From the NCBI GenBank assembly GCA_020831845.1, contig JAFIFV010000024.1, positions 1 to 60,268 on the forward strand: a stretch of 60,268 bases of DNA, read 5' to 3'. The notes beneath the pieces are model-generated. The model ran no database searches and was not told where the DNA came from. It worked only from the letters and a program-made list of their open reading frames with translations. Made by a program: the position numbers and the translations under genes. This document shows positions 15,921 through 29,431 of this stretch, piece by piece; position 1 is the stretch's first letter; each line of letters begins with the position of its first letter. This stretch comes from Ectothiorhodospiraceae bacterium. GTDB lineage: Bacteria > Pseudomonadota > Gammaproteobacteria > Nitrococcales > Aquisalimonadaceae.

Positions 15921-17000
15921 TCAGGAAGCCACGAACCAGACGTTCATCGGGTCGTGGGGCAGCACGTGGCGGTCCACCCGGGTGAACCCGGCTGACCGCA
16001 GCATGGCCTCGGCGGTTTCCCAGCCCCACATGGTGCCCAGGCCAAGACCTCCCTGACCCAGCGAGACTGGCGTGCAGTGGGCGCAGGAGATGGCGTAGAG
16101 CAGGGTGGCCATCGGGAAGTCCATATTGTTTTCGAGGTGGGCCGAGCCGCCGATGTCCTGCATCAGGTAAACGCCGCCGGGCTTGAGAGCGCGATGCAGG
16201 CTGAGGATCAGTTGCTGCGGGTCCTTCTGATCATGTACGGCGTCGAAGGAAGTGATCAGATCGAAGCGCCCCCTCTCGTCGTAGTCGCTGAGATCCCGCG
16301 TTTCGAACGAGATGTTGCGAAGCCGTGCCACGAGCGCCTGGCGGTTGGCGAACTCGATCGCGTCCGCGCACAGGTCGTAACCGACGAAACGGCTGTTGGG
16401 GAAGCGGGCAGCCATGGCCAGCAGCGCGGAGCCACGGGCACAGCCGGCATCCAGTACGTCGATGCCCGATTCCAGCCGTTGGGTGATGCCCTCGACCAGC
16501 GGCAGCACCGTGTCGAATAGCTGCGCCGTCACCGTCTGACCGCTGTCCTCCGACATGATCTGGTGGAAGCACGGATAGTCCTGGTAGCTGAGACCCTCGC
16601 CGGTCTTGAAGCAGGTGAGCAGACGTTCCTGCATCTGCCCCAGCAGGGAGATGTTCTGGGCGTAAACCGCCAGGTTTCCCAGTACTCCGTCACGGGTCAG
16701 GCTGGCGGCGTGCTCTTCCGGCAGATGGTAGGCAACCTGCCGGGGGTCGTAGGCCACGACCCGGCTCACCACCATCACGGCGAGCCACTCCCGCACATAG
16801 CGTTCGGCGAGACCCGCCTCGCGGGCAATGGTCTCGCTGGAGGAGGGCGGTAGCGTGGCCATGATGTTGAACAGGCCGGTACGGTGGCCGATGGCCATCA
16901 TCACCGCTGCGGCGCCGGCATCGATCATGTCGCCGCAGCGGCTGGCAAAGGCTTCGGCCTCTGCTGTATCGAAGGTTTCAGGGTTCAGGGCGGCTGTCAC
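15921..17000 (-). CDS. class I SAM-dependent methyltransferase
   Basis: A 359-residue protein with an N-terminal winged-helix-like region (about residues 25-95, including AGLAERYVREWL) and a Rossmann methyltransferase domain (about 165-320) with motif I VLDAGCARGSAL and the later FDLITSFDAVHDQ and LKPGGVYLMQDI. Domain order matches a group of small-molecule methyltransferases; the substrate is unknown. The start is GTG at 17000 with GGAGATATTCCA upstream. It diverges from the first GlxA-type regulator, which may control it. Confidence 0.86.
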   Translation of the reverse strand: MTAALNPETFDTAEAEAFASRCGDMIDAGAAAVMMAIGHRTGLFNIMATLPPSSSETIAREAGLAERYVREWLAVMVVSRVVAYDPRQVAYHLPEEHAASLTRDGVLGNLAVYAQNISLLGQMQERLLTCFKTGEGLSYQDYPCFHQIMSEDSGQTVTAQLFDTVLPLVEGITQRLESGIDVLDAGCARGSALLAMAARFPNSRFVGYDLCADAIEFANRQALVARLRNISFETRDLSDYDERGRFDLITSFDAVHDQKDPQQLILSLHRALKPGGVYLMQDIGGSAHLENNMDFPMATLLYAISCAHCTPVSLGQGGLGLGTMWGWETAEAMLRSAGFTRVDRHVLPHDPMNVWFVAS

Positions 17001-17108
17001 TGGAATATCTCCTGCAAGGTGGTGTGAGGTCGGAACAGTAACCGCGCACGGATCGGCCTGTTAGTGTTGAAATAGACAAAAACAAGGCTTTCGTGCCATT
17101 CTCCGTTT

Positions 17109-18155
17109 ATGTCCATGCCCGCGGCCGATAACCCCTTGTCCATCAGTCTGCTGGCTTTGCCGGAGACGACCCCGAGCGCGCTTTACGGCCTGTTCGAAGT
17201 GCTTGGTGCGGTGGGAGTGGCATGGACGGAGCTGACCGGGGAGGAAACCGGCGTTCGCCGGTTCGAGCCGCGCATCGTATCCCGGTGCCGCGAGCCATTC
17301 CGGTCAGCGCTGGGGGTGCCGGTCGCTCCCGACGCCGCCCTGCAGGAAATCGCCACGCCGGATGTGATCATTGTTACCGACCTGGCGCTTGATACCGGTC
17401 TGGAATGCCTCGCCTCCTGGGATGCGGAAGTGACCTGGTTGAAGGCGCGGTTCGAGGCCGGCGCCATGATCTGCTCGGTCTGTACCGGTTCGGTGCTGCT
17501 TGCGGAGGCGGGATTGCTGGATGGCATGGAGGCCACCACGCATTGGGGCGTTACCGGGGTTTTCGCGCAGCGCTATCCGGCCGTGCACCTGCGGCCCGAG
17601 CGCATCCTGTGTCCGTCCGGGTCCGAGCACCGCATTGTCACTGCCGGCGGCTCTTCCTCCTGGGCCGATCTGGCGTTGTATCTGGTGGCGCGCTTCAGCG
17701 GGCCGGCCGAAGCAGCGCGTATTGCCAAGGTTTTCGTTCTGGGCGACCGGGCGGATGGCCAACTGCCCTTCGCCGCCATGGCCAGGCCCCGGGATCATGG
17801 CGATGCGGTTATCGGCCGTTGCCAGCGCTGGCTCGGGGATCACTATGACGAGCGCAACCCGGTCGCAAGCATGGTGGCAATGTCGGGTCTGGCAGAGCGC
17901 ACGTTCAAGCGCCGTTTCAAACGGGCCACGGGGTACGCGCCCATCGACTATGTTCAGGCATTGCGGGTTGAGGAAGCCAAGCAGATGCTTGAAACCAGCG
18001 GGGCCCCGACCGACGAGATCGCGCTACTGGTGGGCTATGACGACCCGGCCTTCTTCCGGCGCCTGTTCAAGCGCAGCACCGGCGTCACTCCGGCCCGCTA
18101 TCGGAAACGCTACCGCCATCTTGGAATGGCGATGCCGGCGGAGGATCTTCAATGA
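17109..18155 (+). CDS. GlxA-family AraC regulator (first copy)
   Basis: A 348-residue regulator with an N-terminal DJ-1/PfpI-like amidotransferase fold (about residues 8-190; nucleophile-elbow region MICSVCTGSVLLAEAG) and a C-terminal AraC double helix-turn-helix (about 235-335; MSGLAERTFKRRFKRATGYAP and IALLVGYDDPAFFRRLFKR). The effector is unknown. Its end overlaps the DUF427 start by four bases, and it is divergent from a methyltransferase gene, both likely targets. A second GlxA regulator lies just downstream on the other strand. Confidence 0.9.
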   Translation: MSMPAADNPLSISLLALPETTPSALYGLFEVLGAVGVAWTELTGEETGVRRFEPRIVSRCREPFRSALGVPVAPDAALQEIATPDVIIVTDLALDTGLECLASWDAEVTWLKARFEAGAMICSVCTGSVLLAEAGLLDGMEATTHWGVTGVFAQRYPAVHLRPERILCPSGSEHRIVTAGGSSSWADLALYLVARFSGPAEAARIAKVFVLGDRADGQLPFAAMARPRDHGDAVIGRCQRWLGDHYDERNPVASMVAMSGLAERTFKRRFKRATGYAPIDYVQALRVEEAKQMLETSGAPTDEIALLVGYDDPAFFRRLFKRSTGVTPARYRKRYRHLGMAMPAEDLQ

Positions 18156-18910
18156 TGAACCGTACAGAACAGGGCGGATTGGCTCCGGGAATGCGCGGCC
18201 CCGACGTCGTGCTGGAACCCTGCGCCAAGCGGATACGTGTGTTTCTCGGCGGGGAGCTGGTTGCCGACAGTGTCCGGGCCAGGTTGCTCCATGAACGCGG
18301 GCACCTGCCCGTTTACTATTTTCCATGGGAGGACATCCATACCCAGTTGCTGTCGGAGTCCGAGCATTCCACCCATTGCCCCCGCAAGGGACAGGCCCGG
18401 TACTGGTCGGTTCGGGTTTGCGATCTGGTGGCGGAGAACGCCCTCTGGAGCTATCCCGAGCCGATAGACGCCTGTCCGGATATCAGCGGTCTGGCGGCGT
18501 TCTACTGGAACCGGATGGATGCCTGGTTCGAGGAGGACGAGCAGGTCTTCGTACACCCGCGGGACCCCTATACACGCATTGATGTGCTGGAGAGTTCCAG
18601 GCATGTGCAGGTCCGTGTCGGTGGCCGGGTGATTGCGGAATCGCGGCGGCCGGTGCTGCTTTTCGAGACCGGGCTTCCGGTGCGCTATTACCTGCCGAAG
18701 CTCGATGTCCGCATGGATCTGCTGCTGCCCAGCGATTCCGTCACCGCCTGCCCCTACAAGGGACGCACCTCGGAATACTGGACCGTGGCGGCAGGCGGTG
18801 TGCGGGTGCAGGATGCCGCCTGGTGCTATCAGCATCCGCTGCCGGAGGTGGCGAAGATCGCCGGGCGCATCTGCTTCTACGACGAGAAGGTCGATGTGCG
18901 TGTGGCCTGA
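18152..18910 (+). CDS. double DUF427 protein
   Basis: A 252-residue protein made of two DUF427 domains in tandem. Each has the signature YY-P-D/E-D (VYYFPWEDI at about residues 52-60; RYYLPKLDV at about 182-190) and a T-CP-KG motif (THCPRKG, TACPYKG) followed by YW. The fold is a small beta-rich domain of unknown activity. Translation is coupled to the upstream regulator through ATGA. The 3' end overlaps the convergent second GlxA gene by 34 bases. Confidence 0.88.
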   Translation: MMNRTEQGGLAPGMRGPDVVLEPCAKRIRVFLGGELVADSVRARLLHERGHLPVYYFPWEDIHTQLLSESEHSTHCPRKGQARYWSVRVCDLVAENALWSYPEPIDACPDISGLAAFYWNRMDAWFEEDEQVFVHPRDPYTRIDVLESSRHVQVRVGGRVIAESRRPVLLFETGLPVRYYLPKLDVRMDLLLPSDSVTACPYKGRTSEYWTVAAGGVRVQDAAWCYQHPLPEVAKIAGRICFYDEKVDVRVA

Positions 18911-19938
18911 TCGCTGACCGCCTCCCGCAGCACCTTGCGCAGGTTGCCGAACTTGCGGCGGTACTGGGCGGGGGTGAGCCCGACATCGCGCTTGAACAGG
19001 CGGGCGAAGTAGCTGGTGTCCTCGTAGCCCAGTTCCAGCGCGATCGTTTCCAGCGACATCGGGGTGGCTTCCAGCATCTGCTTGGCCTCCTCGATGCGGA
19101 TCGCATGGATGTAGTGGATCGGGCTCATCCCGGTGGCCTTGATGAAACGGCGGGTGAACGTTCGTTCACCGAGACCGCTGAGCTTTGTCATCGCGGTTAC
19201 GGGAGCAGGCTCGTTGTAGTGCCTCGCCGCCCAGATCTGGCATTCGGCGATTACTGAATCCTGCGTCTGGCAATTCGCCGCCAGCGATGCGAACGGTTGC
19301 TGGCCGGAATGATGCCAGTCGATCAGGTGCAGTCGGGCCATCTGCATGGCCGTCTCCACGTTCACCAGCCGGGCGATCAGGAACAGCCCCAGGTCCAGCC
19401 AGGAAGATCCGCCTCCCGCCATGATCAGCCGCTGGCCGCTACCAGCGGCCACCAGCGAACGTTGGGGTTCCACGCTCACCTCGGGATAGCGTTGCGCCAG
19501 AGCCTCGCAATAGGCCCAGTGCGTGGTCGCTGTCTCGCCGTCCAGCAGACCCGTCTGCGCCAGCAGCAGCGAGCCCGAGCATGCCGTGGCGATGATGGAG
19601 CCGCGCGCATGGCAGGCCTTCAGCCAGGCGACCTCTGTTTCGAAGCGGCCGTCCAGCGGTGTCGAGGGTGTGACCAGCAGTTCGGGAATGCAGATCAGGT
19701 CCGGTGCTTCGGTTTCGTTCAGTGTGGCGTCGGGGGTGATGGTGATGCCGTTGGCGATGGTGATCGGTTCCGCGCCGACCGCGACGATGCGTGATTCGAA
19801 CAGTGCGGGGCCGGGTTCCCCGTTGACGACGACGCCCCAGTCCCGCCCGGCGGACAGGAACAGGTCGTGAAAGCCGTACATCACCGATGCGGTGGCCTCG
19901 GGGAAGGCGAGTATGGCGACGCTGCCGGGCGTGTTCAT
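18877..19938 (-). CDS. GlxA-family AraC regulator (second copy)
   Basis: A 353-residue paralogue of the regulator at 17109, with the PfpI-like fold (about residues 5-185; IIATACSGSLLLAQTG) and AraC-type helix-turn-helix (about 230-325; LSGLGERTFTRRFIKATGMSP, IALELGYEDTSYFARLFKR). The ATG at 19938 is chosen because the start of homology (SVAILAFPEAT) follows; an in-frame ATG far upstream would add about 59 unrelated residues. It is divergent from the TPR gene at 20097 and converges on DUF427. Confidence 0.9.
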   Translation of the reverse strand: MNTPGSVAILAFPEATASVMYGFHDLFLSAGRDWGVVVNGEPGPALFESRIVAVGAEPITIANGITITPDATLNETEAPDLICIPELLVTPSTPLDGRFETEVAWLKACHARGSIIATACSGSLLLAQTGLLDGETATTHWAYCEALAQRYPEVSVEPQRSLVAAGSGQRLIMAGGGSSWLDLGLFLIARLVNVETAMQMARLHLIDWHHSGQQPFASLAANCQTQDSVIAECQIWAARHYNEPAPVTAMTKLSGLGERTFTRRFIKATGMSPIHYIHAIRIEEAKQMLEATPMSLETIALELGYEDTSYFARLFKRDVGLTPAQYRRKFGNLRKVLREAVSDQATRTSTFSS

Positions 19939-20096
19939 TGTGGGGTTCCTGCACCTGGCGGAAATGTCCTGCTCCTGTCCATTATCGCCAAAGACGCTGC
20001 AAATGCCTGTTCCTATGATGGTTGCCATGCCGGGATGATCCGGCGGACATCGCTGACCTAACAAAGCACCGGCAGACAGCCGGGCAGGAGCAGGCA

Positions 20097-21413
20097 ATGA
20101 CTGATCGTGACGCATTGAACAACCCGGTCACCGGTGCCGACGAGCAGGCGCTGGCGCAGTACGCGCAGGCGCTCCGTGAGTTTCACTGTTATCGCGACGA
20201 CCCGGTGGCCACTATCACCGGCGCGCTGGAGCGCAGGCCGGATTTCGTCATGGGCCACGTGCTGCACGGGTGGCTTCACGCACTGGGGACGGAACCGGAA
20301 GGCATGCGTGCGGCAACGGGCATCATAGCGGAGGCCGAGCGGCTCAGGCCGAACAGGCGTGAGCAGGCGCATTGCGCCGCCATCAAGGCCTTTGCAGGCG
20401 GCCGCTGGCGGGAGGCCTCCCGGCGGCTGGAGGACCTCACCATCGATTATCCGCTGGATGCCCTGGCCCTGCAGGCAGGCCATCTGACCGATTTCTACCG
20501 TGGTGACGCCCGCATGCTGCGGGACCGTCCCGCCCGGGCGCTGGCGCAATGGGAGGAGGGGGCGCCCGGCTTCCATGCTGTCCTCGCCATGCATGCCTTC
20601 GGCCTGGAAGAGGCCGGTTCCTACCGCCAGGCGGAGCTTCAGGGAAAGCGCGCGCTGGAGGCGGATGCAGAGGATTCATGGGCGCACCACGCCGTGGTCC
20701 ACGTCATGGAGATGGAAGGTCGGGGCAGGGAAGGCATCGACTGGATTCGCGGCCGGGAGCCGTACTGGGCCAGGGACAATTTCTTCGCCGTCCACAACTG
20801 GTGGCACCTGGCACTCATGCACCTGGACCAGGGGGATGTCGAGGAAGTCCTTGCTCTCTTCGACGGTCCCATACACGGGGAACGGTCGACGATCGCGCTG
20901 GATCTGGTGGATGCATCCGCGCTGCTCTGGCGCCTGAAACTTCGCGGGGTGGACGCGGGGGCGCGCTGGAGCACGTTGGCGGAACTCTGGGATCAGGTCG
21001 GTGAGCCAGGACAATATTCCTTCAACGATTTCCACGCCATGATGGCCTGGGTCGGTGCCGGCGACGAGGAGCGTGCTGGCCGCTGGCAGGCTGCACAGAG
21101 CCTGGGCGAGCCGGATACCACGGGCGATCACGCGGATATTTCCCGCAATGTGGGCGAGCCCCTGCTTTCCGCATTGAGCGCCTTCGCCAAGGGTGACTAC
21201 GCACGCGTGATCGCCTTGCTGCGCGAGGTCCGGCCCATTGCTCACCAGTTCGGCGGCAGCCACGCGCAGCGCGACCTGATCGACCTGACCCTGCTGGAAG
21301 CGGCCAGGCGCAACGGCGACCGACCGCTTGCCCGCGCACTGACGGCCGAACGCATGGCGGTGAAGCCGACGAGCCTGTTCAACCAGGCCCTGGAACGGGA
21401 AATGACCGCCTGA
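20097..21413 (+). CDS. tetratricopeptide (TTC38-like) protein
   Basis: A 438-residue soluble protein rich in Ala, Leu, Trp and His with degenerate TPR helices throughout (for example residues about 20-60, 85-120, 150-200). It resembles the TTC38 family in its ALREFHCYRDDPVATI start and HNWWHLALMHLD core. No catalytic motif is seen; a protein-interaction role is likely. ATG at 20097 follows GGCAGGAG. It may be controlled by the divergent GlxA-type regulator. Confidence 0.8.
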   Translation: MTDRDALNNPVTGADEQALAQYAQALREFHCYRDDPVATITGALERRPDFVMGHVLHGWLHALGTEPEGMRAATGIIAEAERLRPNRREQAHCAAIKAFAGGRWREASRRLEDLTIDYPLDALALQAGHLTDFYRGDARMLRDRPARALAQWEEGAPGFHAVLAMHAFGLEEAGSYRQAELQGKRALEADAEDSWAHHAVVHVMEMEGRGREGIDWIRGREPYWARDNFFAVHNWWHLALMHLDQGDVEEVLALFDGPIHGERSTIALDLVDASALLWRLKLRGVDAGARWSTLAELWDQVGEPGQYSFNDFHAMMAWVGAGDEERAGRWQAAQSLGEPDTTGDHADISRNVGEPLLSALSAFAKGDYARVIALLREVRPIAHQFGGSHAQRDLIDLTLLEAARRNGDRPLARALTAERMAVKPTSLFNQALEREMTA

Positions 21414-21421
21414 TCAGTGCT

Positions 21422-22621
21422 TCACTGGTTGCCTTGGGCGGCGTCAGGCAGGCGGCTGGATCCCGCCCTGATCAACGCGCCTGCCAGCAGTACGGGGATG
21501 CTCAGTGCCGCCATGGCCAGCCCCGTCATGCCAGGATCCCAGTTCGCAATCACCCAGCCGCCGGCCAGTGCGCCGGCGGCGATTCCCGCGTTGCAGGCCG
21601 AAATGTTCAGCGATGCAGCGAACGCTGCCGCATCCGGCGCGGCGTGAATCACCCGTGCCTGGCAGGCGATGAAGCCGGCCATGTGTGCGATGCCCCAGAC
21701 CGCGAGGAGCGGGAGCGCCAGGACTCCGGAGTTCGCGGCCAGCGGCAGCAGCAGGCCGACCACGCCCAGCGTCACGGAAATACCGATCGTCACCGCCAGC
21801 GGCGCCCGGTCGACCAGCCGCATGGCCGCCCAGTGGCCGGCGATTCCCACCAGACCGAAGGCCATCAGCGCCGGTGCCACGAGGTCTGCCGGAAGCCCGA
21901 GGAACTGCTCGAGGAGCGGGGCAATGTAGCTGTAGGTGGAGAACATCGCCATGAACAGCAGGGCGGACAGCAGCAGGTGCAGCATGAAATCCGGCCGGAA
22001 CAGGATTCCGGTTTGCCGCGCCGGGATTTCACTGGCGACATCCACCGGCACGGCGGCCAGCACCAGCACGCCGGCAATCAGTGCCAGAACGCCGAGTAGG
22101 CCAGATATCGGCGGCCAGCCCACCTGGTTTGCCAGGGCCGTGGCGGCGGGCATGGCGAATACCAGTCCCGCGATCAGCCCCAGATCCATCTGGCCGATGG
22201 CGTAACCCGCACGTCCAGGCCCGGCCATGGAGCTGATTGCGGCGCTGGCGACGCCGATCACGGCGGTGAGCAACGCCCCCTGCAGCAGGCGCACGGCCAA
22301 CAGCAGCGGGAAGCTGGGCACCGTGGCCGCCAACAGGCTTCCCGCGCCGAACACAAGCAGACTGAACGCGATGGCCCGGCCGTGTGGGTGGCGGGACAAC
22401 AGCAGTGTCAGCAGCGGGCCGAGCACCGAAGCCGACAGCGCAAACGCCGAAATCAGCAGGCCGGTCTGCTTCAGCGATACGGCATAGGTTTCCGCCAGCA
22501 GCGGCATGAGCCCGACCACGATGAACTCGGTAGTGACCAGAACACCCATCGCGAATCCCAGCGCGATGATCGGCACCGTGAGAGTGGGTGGCCTGGACGG
22601 GCGCATGCGCTGGTTGCCCAT
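21422..22621 (-). CDS. MFS transporter, drug or sugar efflux type
   Basis: A 399-residue protein with twelve hydrophobic segments and the DHA1-type pattern ALGFAMGVLVTTEFIVVGLMP in helix one and LLSRHPHGRAIAFS at loop 2-3. Such proteins usually export small organic compounds. It starts three bases after the SDR gene ends, so the two form an operon probably repressed by the divergent TetR at 23458. Confidence 0.88.
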   Translation of the reverse strand: MGNQRMRPSRPPTLTVPIIALGFAMGVLVTTEFIVVGLMPLLAETYAVSLKQTGLLISAFALSASVLGPLLTLLLSRHPHGRAIAFSLLVFGAGSLLAATVPSFPLLLAVRLLQGALLTAVIGVASAAISSMAGPGRAGYAIGQMDLGLIAGLVFAMPAATALANQVGWPPISGLLGVLALIAGVLVLAAVPVDVASEIPARQTGILFRPDFMLHLLLSALLFMAMFSTYSYIAPLLEQFLGLPADLVAPALMAFGLVGIAGHWAAMRLVDRAPLAVTIGISVTLGVVGLLLPLAANSGVLALPLLAVWGIAHMAGFIACQARVIHAAPDAAAFAASLNISACNAGIAAGALAGGWVIANWDPGMTGLAMAALSIPVLLAGALIRAGSSRLPDAAQGNQ

Positions 22622-22624
22622 GTG

Positions 22625-23365
22625 TCAGGCGTTGCTGCCGTTGTCGGTGGTCAGTTCCGCACCGGTGACCGAACGGCTCTCCGGGCCTGCAAGCCAGGCG
22701 ACCAGGGCAGCCACCTCCTCCGGTTCGCTGTAACGGCGGATCGCCATCGTGTCCCGCTGGAAATCGGCGAGCTCGCCGGAGGCCGGGTTCATATCGGTGT
22801 CCGTGGAGCCGGGGTGCACGACGTTGACGTTGATGCCACGGGGCCCCAGGTCGCGGGCCACGCCTTTGGTAAAACCGATCAGTGCGGCCTTGCTCATGGC
22901 GTACAGGCTGATGCCGGGCCAGGGCACCCGCTGTGCCAGATTGCTGCCGATCGTGATGATGCGGCCGCCCTCTGGCAGGTGTCCGGCTGCCGCACTGGTC
23001 GCCAGGAATGGGGCACGGACGTTGATGTCCAGGGTTTGCTGCACATCCTCCAGCGAGAAGTCGCCGATATCACCGGTATGGAAGATGCCTGCGCTGTTCA
23101 CCAGGATGTCCAGTCGCCCGAAGTGCGCCACCGTGGATTCCACCGAGGCCCGCACCGCATCGGGGTCCCGGTTGTCCGCCCGGATCGCGAGCGCATCGCC
23201 GCCGGCCGCTCTGACCGATTCGACGACGGCCTCCGCCTTGTCTTCCGACCGGGTATAGGTGAACGCCACCCGGGCGCCGTCTCCCGCCAGCCGTCGAACG
23301 ATGGCGGCGCCAATGCCGCGGCTGCCGCCGGTGACCAGTGCTACCTTGCCTTTCAGATCTTTCAT
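22625..23365 (-). CDS. SDR-family oxidoreductase
   Basis: A 246-residue short-chain dehydrogenase with the cofactor motif TGGSRGIG (about residues 12-19), NSAG (about 88-91) and the YAMSK catalytic Tyr/Lys (about 151-155). It resembles BdcA at 55951 in its C-terminal half (RYSEPEEVAALVAWLAGPES). Substrate unknown. The ATG at 23365 is preferred to one four codons upstream. It heads an operon with the MFS gene and faces a TetR gene across 92 bases, the same layout as bdcA/bdcR. Confidence 0.88.
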   Translation of the reverse strand: MKDLKGKVALVTGGSRGIGAAIVRRLAGDGARVAFTYTRSEDKAEAVVESVRAAGGDALAIRADNRDPDAVRASVESTVAHFGRLDILVNSAGIFHTGDIGDFSLEDVQQTLDINVRAPFLATSAAAGHLPEGGRIITIGSNLAQRVPWPGISLYAMSKAALIGFTKGVARDLGPRGINVNVVHPGSTDTDMNPASGELADFQRDTMAIRRYSEPEEVAALVAWLAGPESRSVTGAELTTDNGSNA

Positions 23366-23389
23366 GTCGGACCTCATTTATGTGGTGAT

Positions 23390-23438
23390 CGATACAAAAT
23401 TAAACCAGGCAACTGGAATGATCAAGAAATTTGTGTCG
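23390..23438. promoter_or_regulatory. inverted half-sites between SDR and TetR genes
   Basis: CGATACAAAATT (23390-23401) and AAATTTGTGTCG (23427-23438) are inverted copies matching at 10 of 12 positions. Lying between divergent SDR and TetR genes, they are candidate operators for that TetR. Confidence 0.4.
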
Positions 23439-23457
23439 TTTGATATATAATTCGACC

Positions 23458-24096
23458 ATGGCACCACGAGGCAGACCACGCAGTTTCGACCGGGATCGCG
23501 CGTTGCGGCGGGCGATGGAGGTGTTCTGGGCCAAGGGCTATGAGCATGCCTCCATGGCCGATCTCACCCGCGCCATGGGGATCAATTCCCCCAGCCTGTA
23601 TGCCGCGTTCGGCAGCAAGGAAGCGCTGTTCAAGGAAGCGGTGAAGCTCTATGTGGAAACCGAAGGCGGCGGCATCTGGGACCGGGTCGAGTCCATGCCC
23701 ACCGCTCGGGAAGCCGTGGAACACGTGCTCAGGGCTTCAGCCCTGGCGTTTACCCAGGGCGAGCCGCGGGGCTGCCTGGTGGTACTGGCCGCCCCGCAAA
23801 GCGACGGTTCCACTGCCGCGGTCTGTGACGAACTGAAGAGCCGACGGGCGGAGAATGTGGTGATCCTCGAGGCGCGACTCGACCGGGCCGTGGCCGAGGG
23901 CGAATTGCCTCCGGGTACGGACAGCCACGGGATTGCGCAGTATTTCGCCACCGTTCAGCACGGCATGTCCATCCAGGCGCGAGATGGCGCTTCCCGCGAA
24001 ACGCTGCTGGCCATTGCGGACTGCGCGATGGCGGGTTGGGAGCGGCTTACAACGGGTCAGGCAGACACGTCCCCGGCCAGCGCCGGCACCAGGTAG
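23458..24096 (+). CDS. TetR-family regulator
   Basis: A 212-residue regulator with a TetR helix-turn-helix at residues about 8-55 (GRPRSFDRDRALRRAMEVFW, then MADLTRAMGINSPSLYAAFGSKE). The C-terminal ligand domain has the GCLVV pattern of the YxaF/BdcR-like subgroup. It probably represses the divergent SDR-MFS operon. The ATG at 23458 begins the conserved domain. Its 3' end overlaps the convergent hydrolase gene by 40 bases. Confidence 0.88.
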   Translation: MAPRGRPRSFDRDRALRRAMEVFWAKGYEHASMADLTRAMGINSPSLYAAFGSKEALFKEAVKLYVETEGGGIWDRVESMPTAREAVEHVLRASALAFTQGEPRGCLVVLAAPQSDGSTAAVCDELKSRRAENVVILEARLDRAVAEGELPPGTDSHGIAQYFATVQHGMSIQARDGASRETLLAIADCAMAGWERLTTGQADTSPASAGTR

Positions 24097-24941
24097 CGGT
24101 TCCACAACGGCTTTTCCTGCTCCGGCCGGAAGAAACCGAAGTGGCCGATGCGTTTCACCCCGGCCTCTTCGGGGGTGATGCGCACCATGGTGCGCGGGGC
24201 GTTGGTGTAGAAGCCGTGGATGGATTCGGTATTGCGGGCGGACATGAACTCGTCGTCCGTGAACGAGAGCGAAACGATGGGCGTGCGCACCGAGGCGTAC
24301 TGTTCCCGGGCACCGGGCTCCACGCCCACCGCGTATTCGGGGTGCAGGCACCAGCGCCGCCACTGCTGGACCACGCCCTTCGGCAGGTCGCCGACCATGT
24401 TCAGGCGCCGGCCCGGGAAGTAGCCCAGCAACGGGGTGAGCAGGGGCACGGCGCCGTACCAGAACAGCCAGACGCGGCGCTTCAGCGGCGGGGCGTTCTC
24501 CCGCCAGTAACCGCTGCCGCAGGCGATGGTCACGATGCTGCTTAGCCGCTCGCGACCGGGGACGAAGGGCGGGATCTGGCCGCCCACGCTATGCCCGATC
24601 CAGCGCAATGGCGCGCCGGCAGACCGTTCGCTCAATGTCGTTATCATGGCGTCGGCGTCGTAGCGGGCCCAGTCCATCACGCTGGCTGGGAAGCCCCGCA
24701 GCCGTTCGGGTCGGGACAGGCCGACGCCACGGTAGTCGAAGGTCGCGGCCAGAAAGCGATTCCCGGCAAGCCAGCGCGCCAGCGGCTCGTAATAGGCCTG
24801 GGGAACGCCCATTGCCGGGGCGATCAGCACTGCGGCGGTTGGTGCCCCGGCCGGAATGAAGAAACGGGCGGCGATTGTCTGCCCGTCGGCGGTGGTGATG
24901 CCTTGTTCGTCGATGCGCATGTCCATATCGGCGGTTTCCAT
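24057..24941 (-). CDS. alpha/beta hydrolase (serine aminopeptidase type)
   Basis: A 294-residue hydrolase with APAMGVPQAYY near the oxyanion hole (about residues 38-48), a DYRGVGLSRP motif (about 64-73), and a GHSVGG nucleophile elbow (about 107-112). The late His lies in KRIGHFGFFRPE. Relatives act on esters or lipids; the substrate is unknown. The ATG at 24941 is used; a TTG three codons upstream is weaker. A sequence ACAGATCGGTCT sits 16 bases upstream of the start. Confidence 0.82.
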   Translation of the reverse strand: METADMDMRIDEQGITTADGQTIAARFFIPAGAPTAAVLIAPAMGVPQAYYEPLARWLAGNRFLAATFDYRGVGLSRPERLRGFPASVMDWARYDADAMITTLSERSAGAPLRWIGHSVGGQIPPFVPGRERLSSIVTIACGSGYWRENAPPLKRRVWLFWYGAVPLLTPLLGYFPGRRLNMVGDLPKGVVQQWRRWCLHPEYAVGVEPGAREQYASVRTPIVSLSFTDDEFMSARNTESIHGFYTNAPRTMVRITPEEAGVKRIGHFGFFRPEQEKPLWNRYLVPALAGDVSA

Positions 24942-24956
24942 TGGCGACAAAGACTG

Positions 24957-24968
24957 ACAGATCGGTCT
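24957..24968. promoter_or_regulatory. ACAGATCGGT half-site upstream of hydrolase
   Basis: ACAGATCGGTCT lies 16 bases before the hydrolase start. The first ten bases are the core of the large inverted repeat between the thioesterase pair and its TetR at 32345-32409. It may place this gene in the same regulon. Confidence 0.35.
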
Positions 24969-25045
24969 ACGTACGGTGGAGTATGTAGGCTATAGCCGCT
25001 ATCGTCCATACTGCTGTCGACAATAATCTTTCGCGAGAAGCCACT

Positions 25046-29392
<4,347 letters not shown>

Positions 29393-29407
<15 letters not shown>

Positions 29408-29431
29408 GGCAGCGCCTCAGGTGTTCGGGAG
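29393..29431. terminator. 18-bp perfect palindrome holding two stop codons
   Basis: CTCCCGAACACCTGAGGC (29393-29410) is perfectly complementary to 29414-29431 with an AGC loop. The TGA of lhr and the TGA of the convergent ridA gene lie in opposite arms, so both proteins end Leu-Pro-Asn-Thr from the same palindrome. It is probably a bidirectional terminator, without a T-run. Confidence 0.6.
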
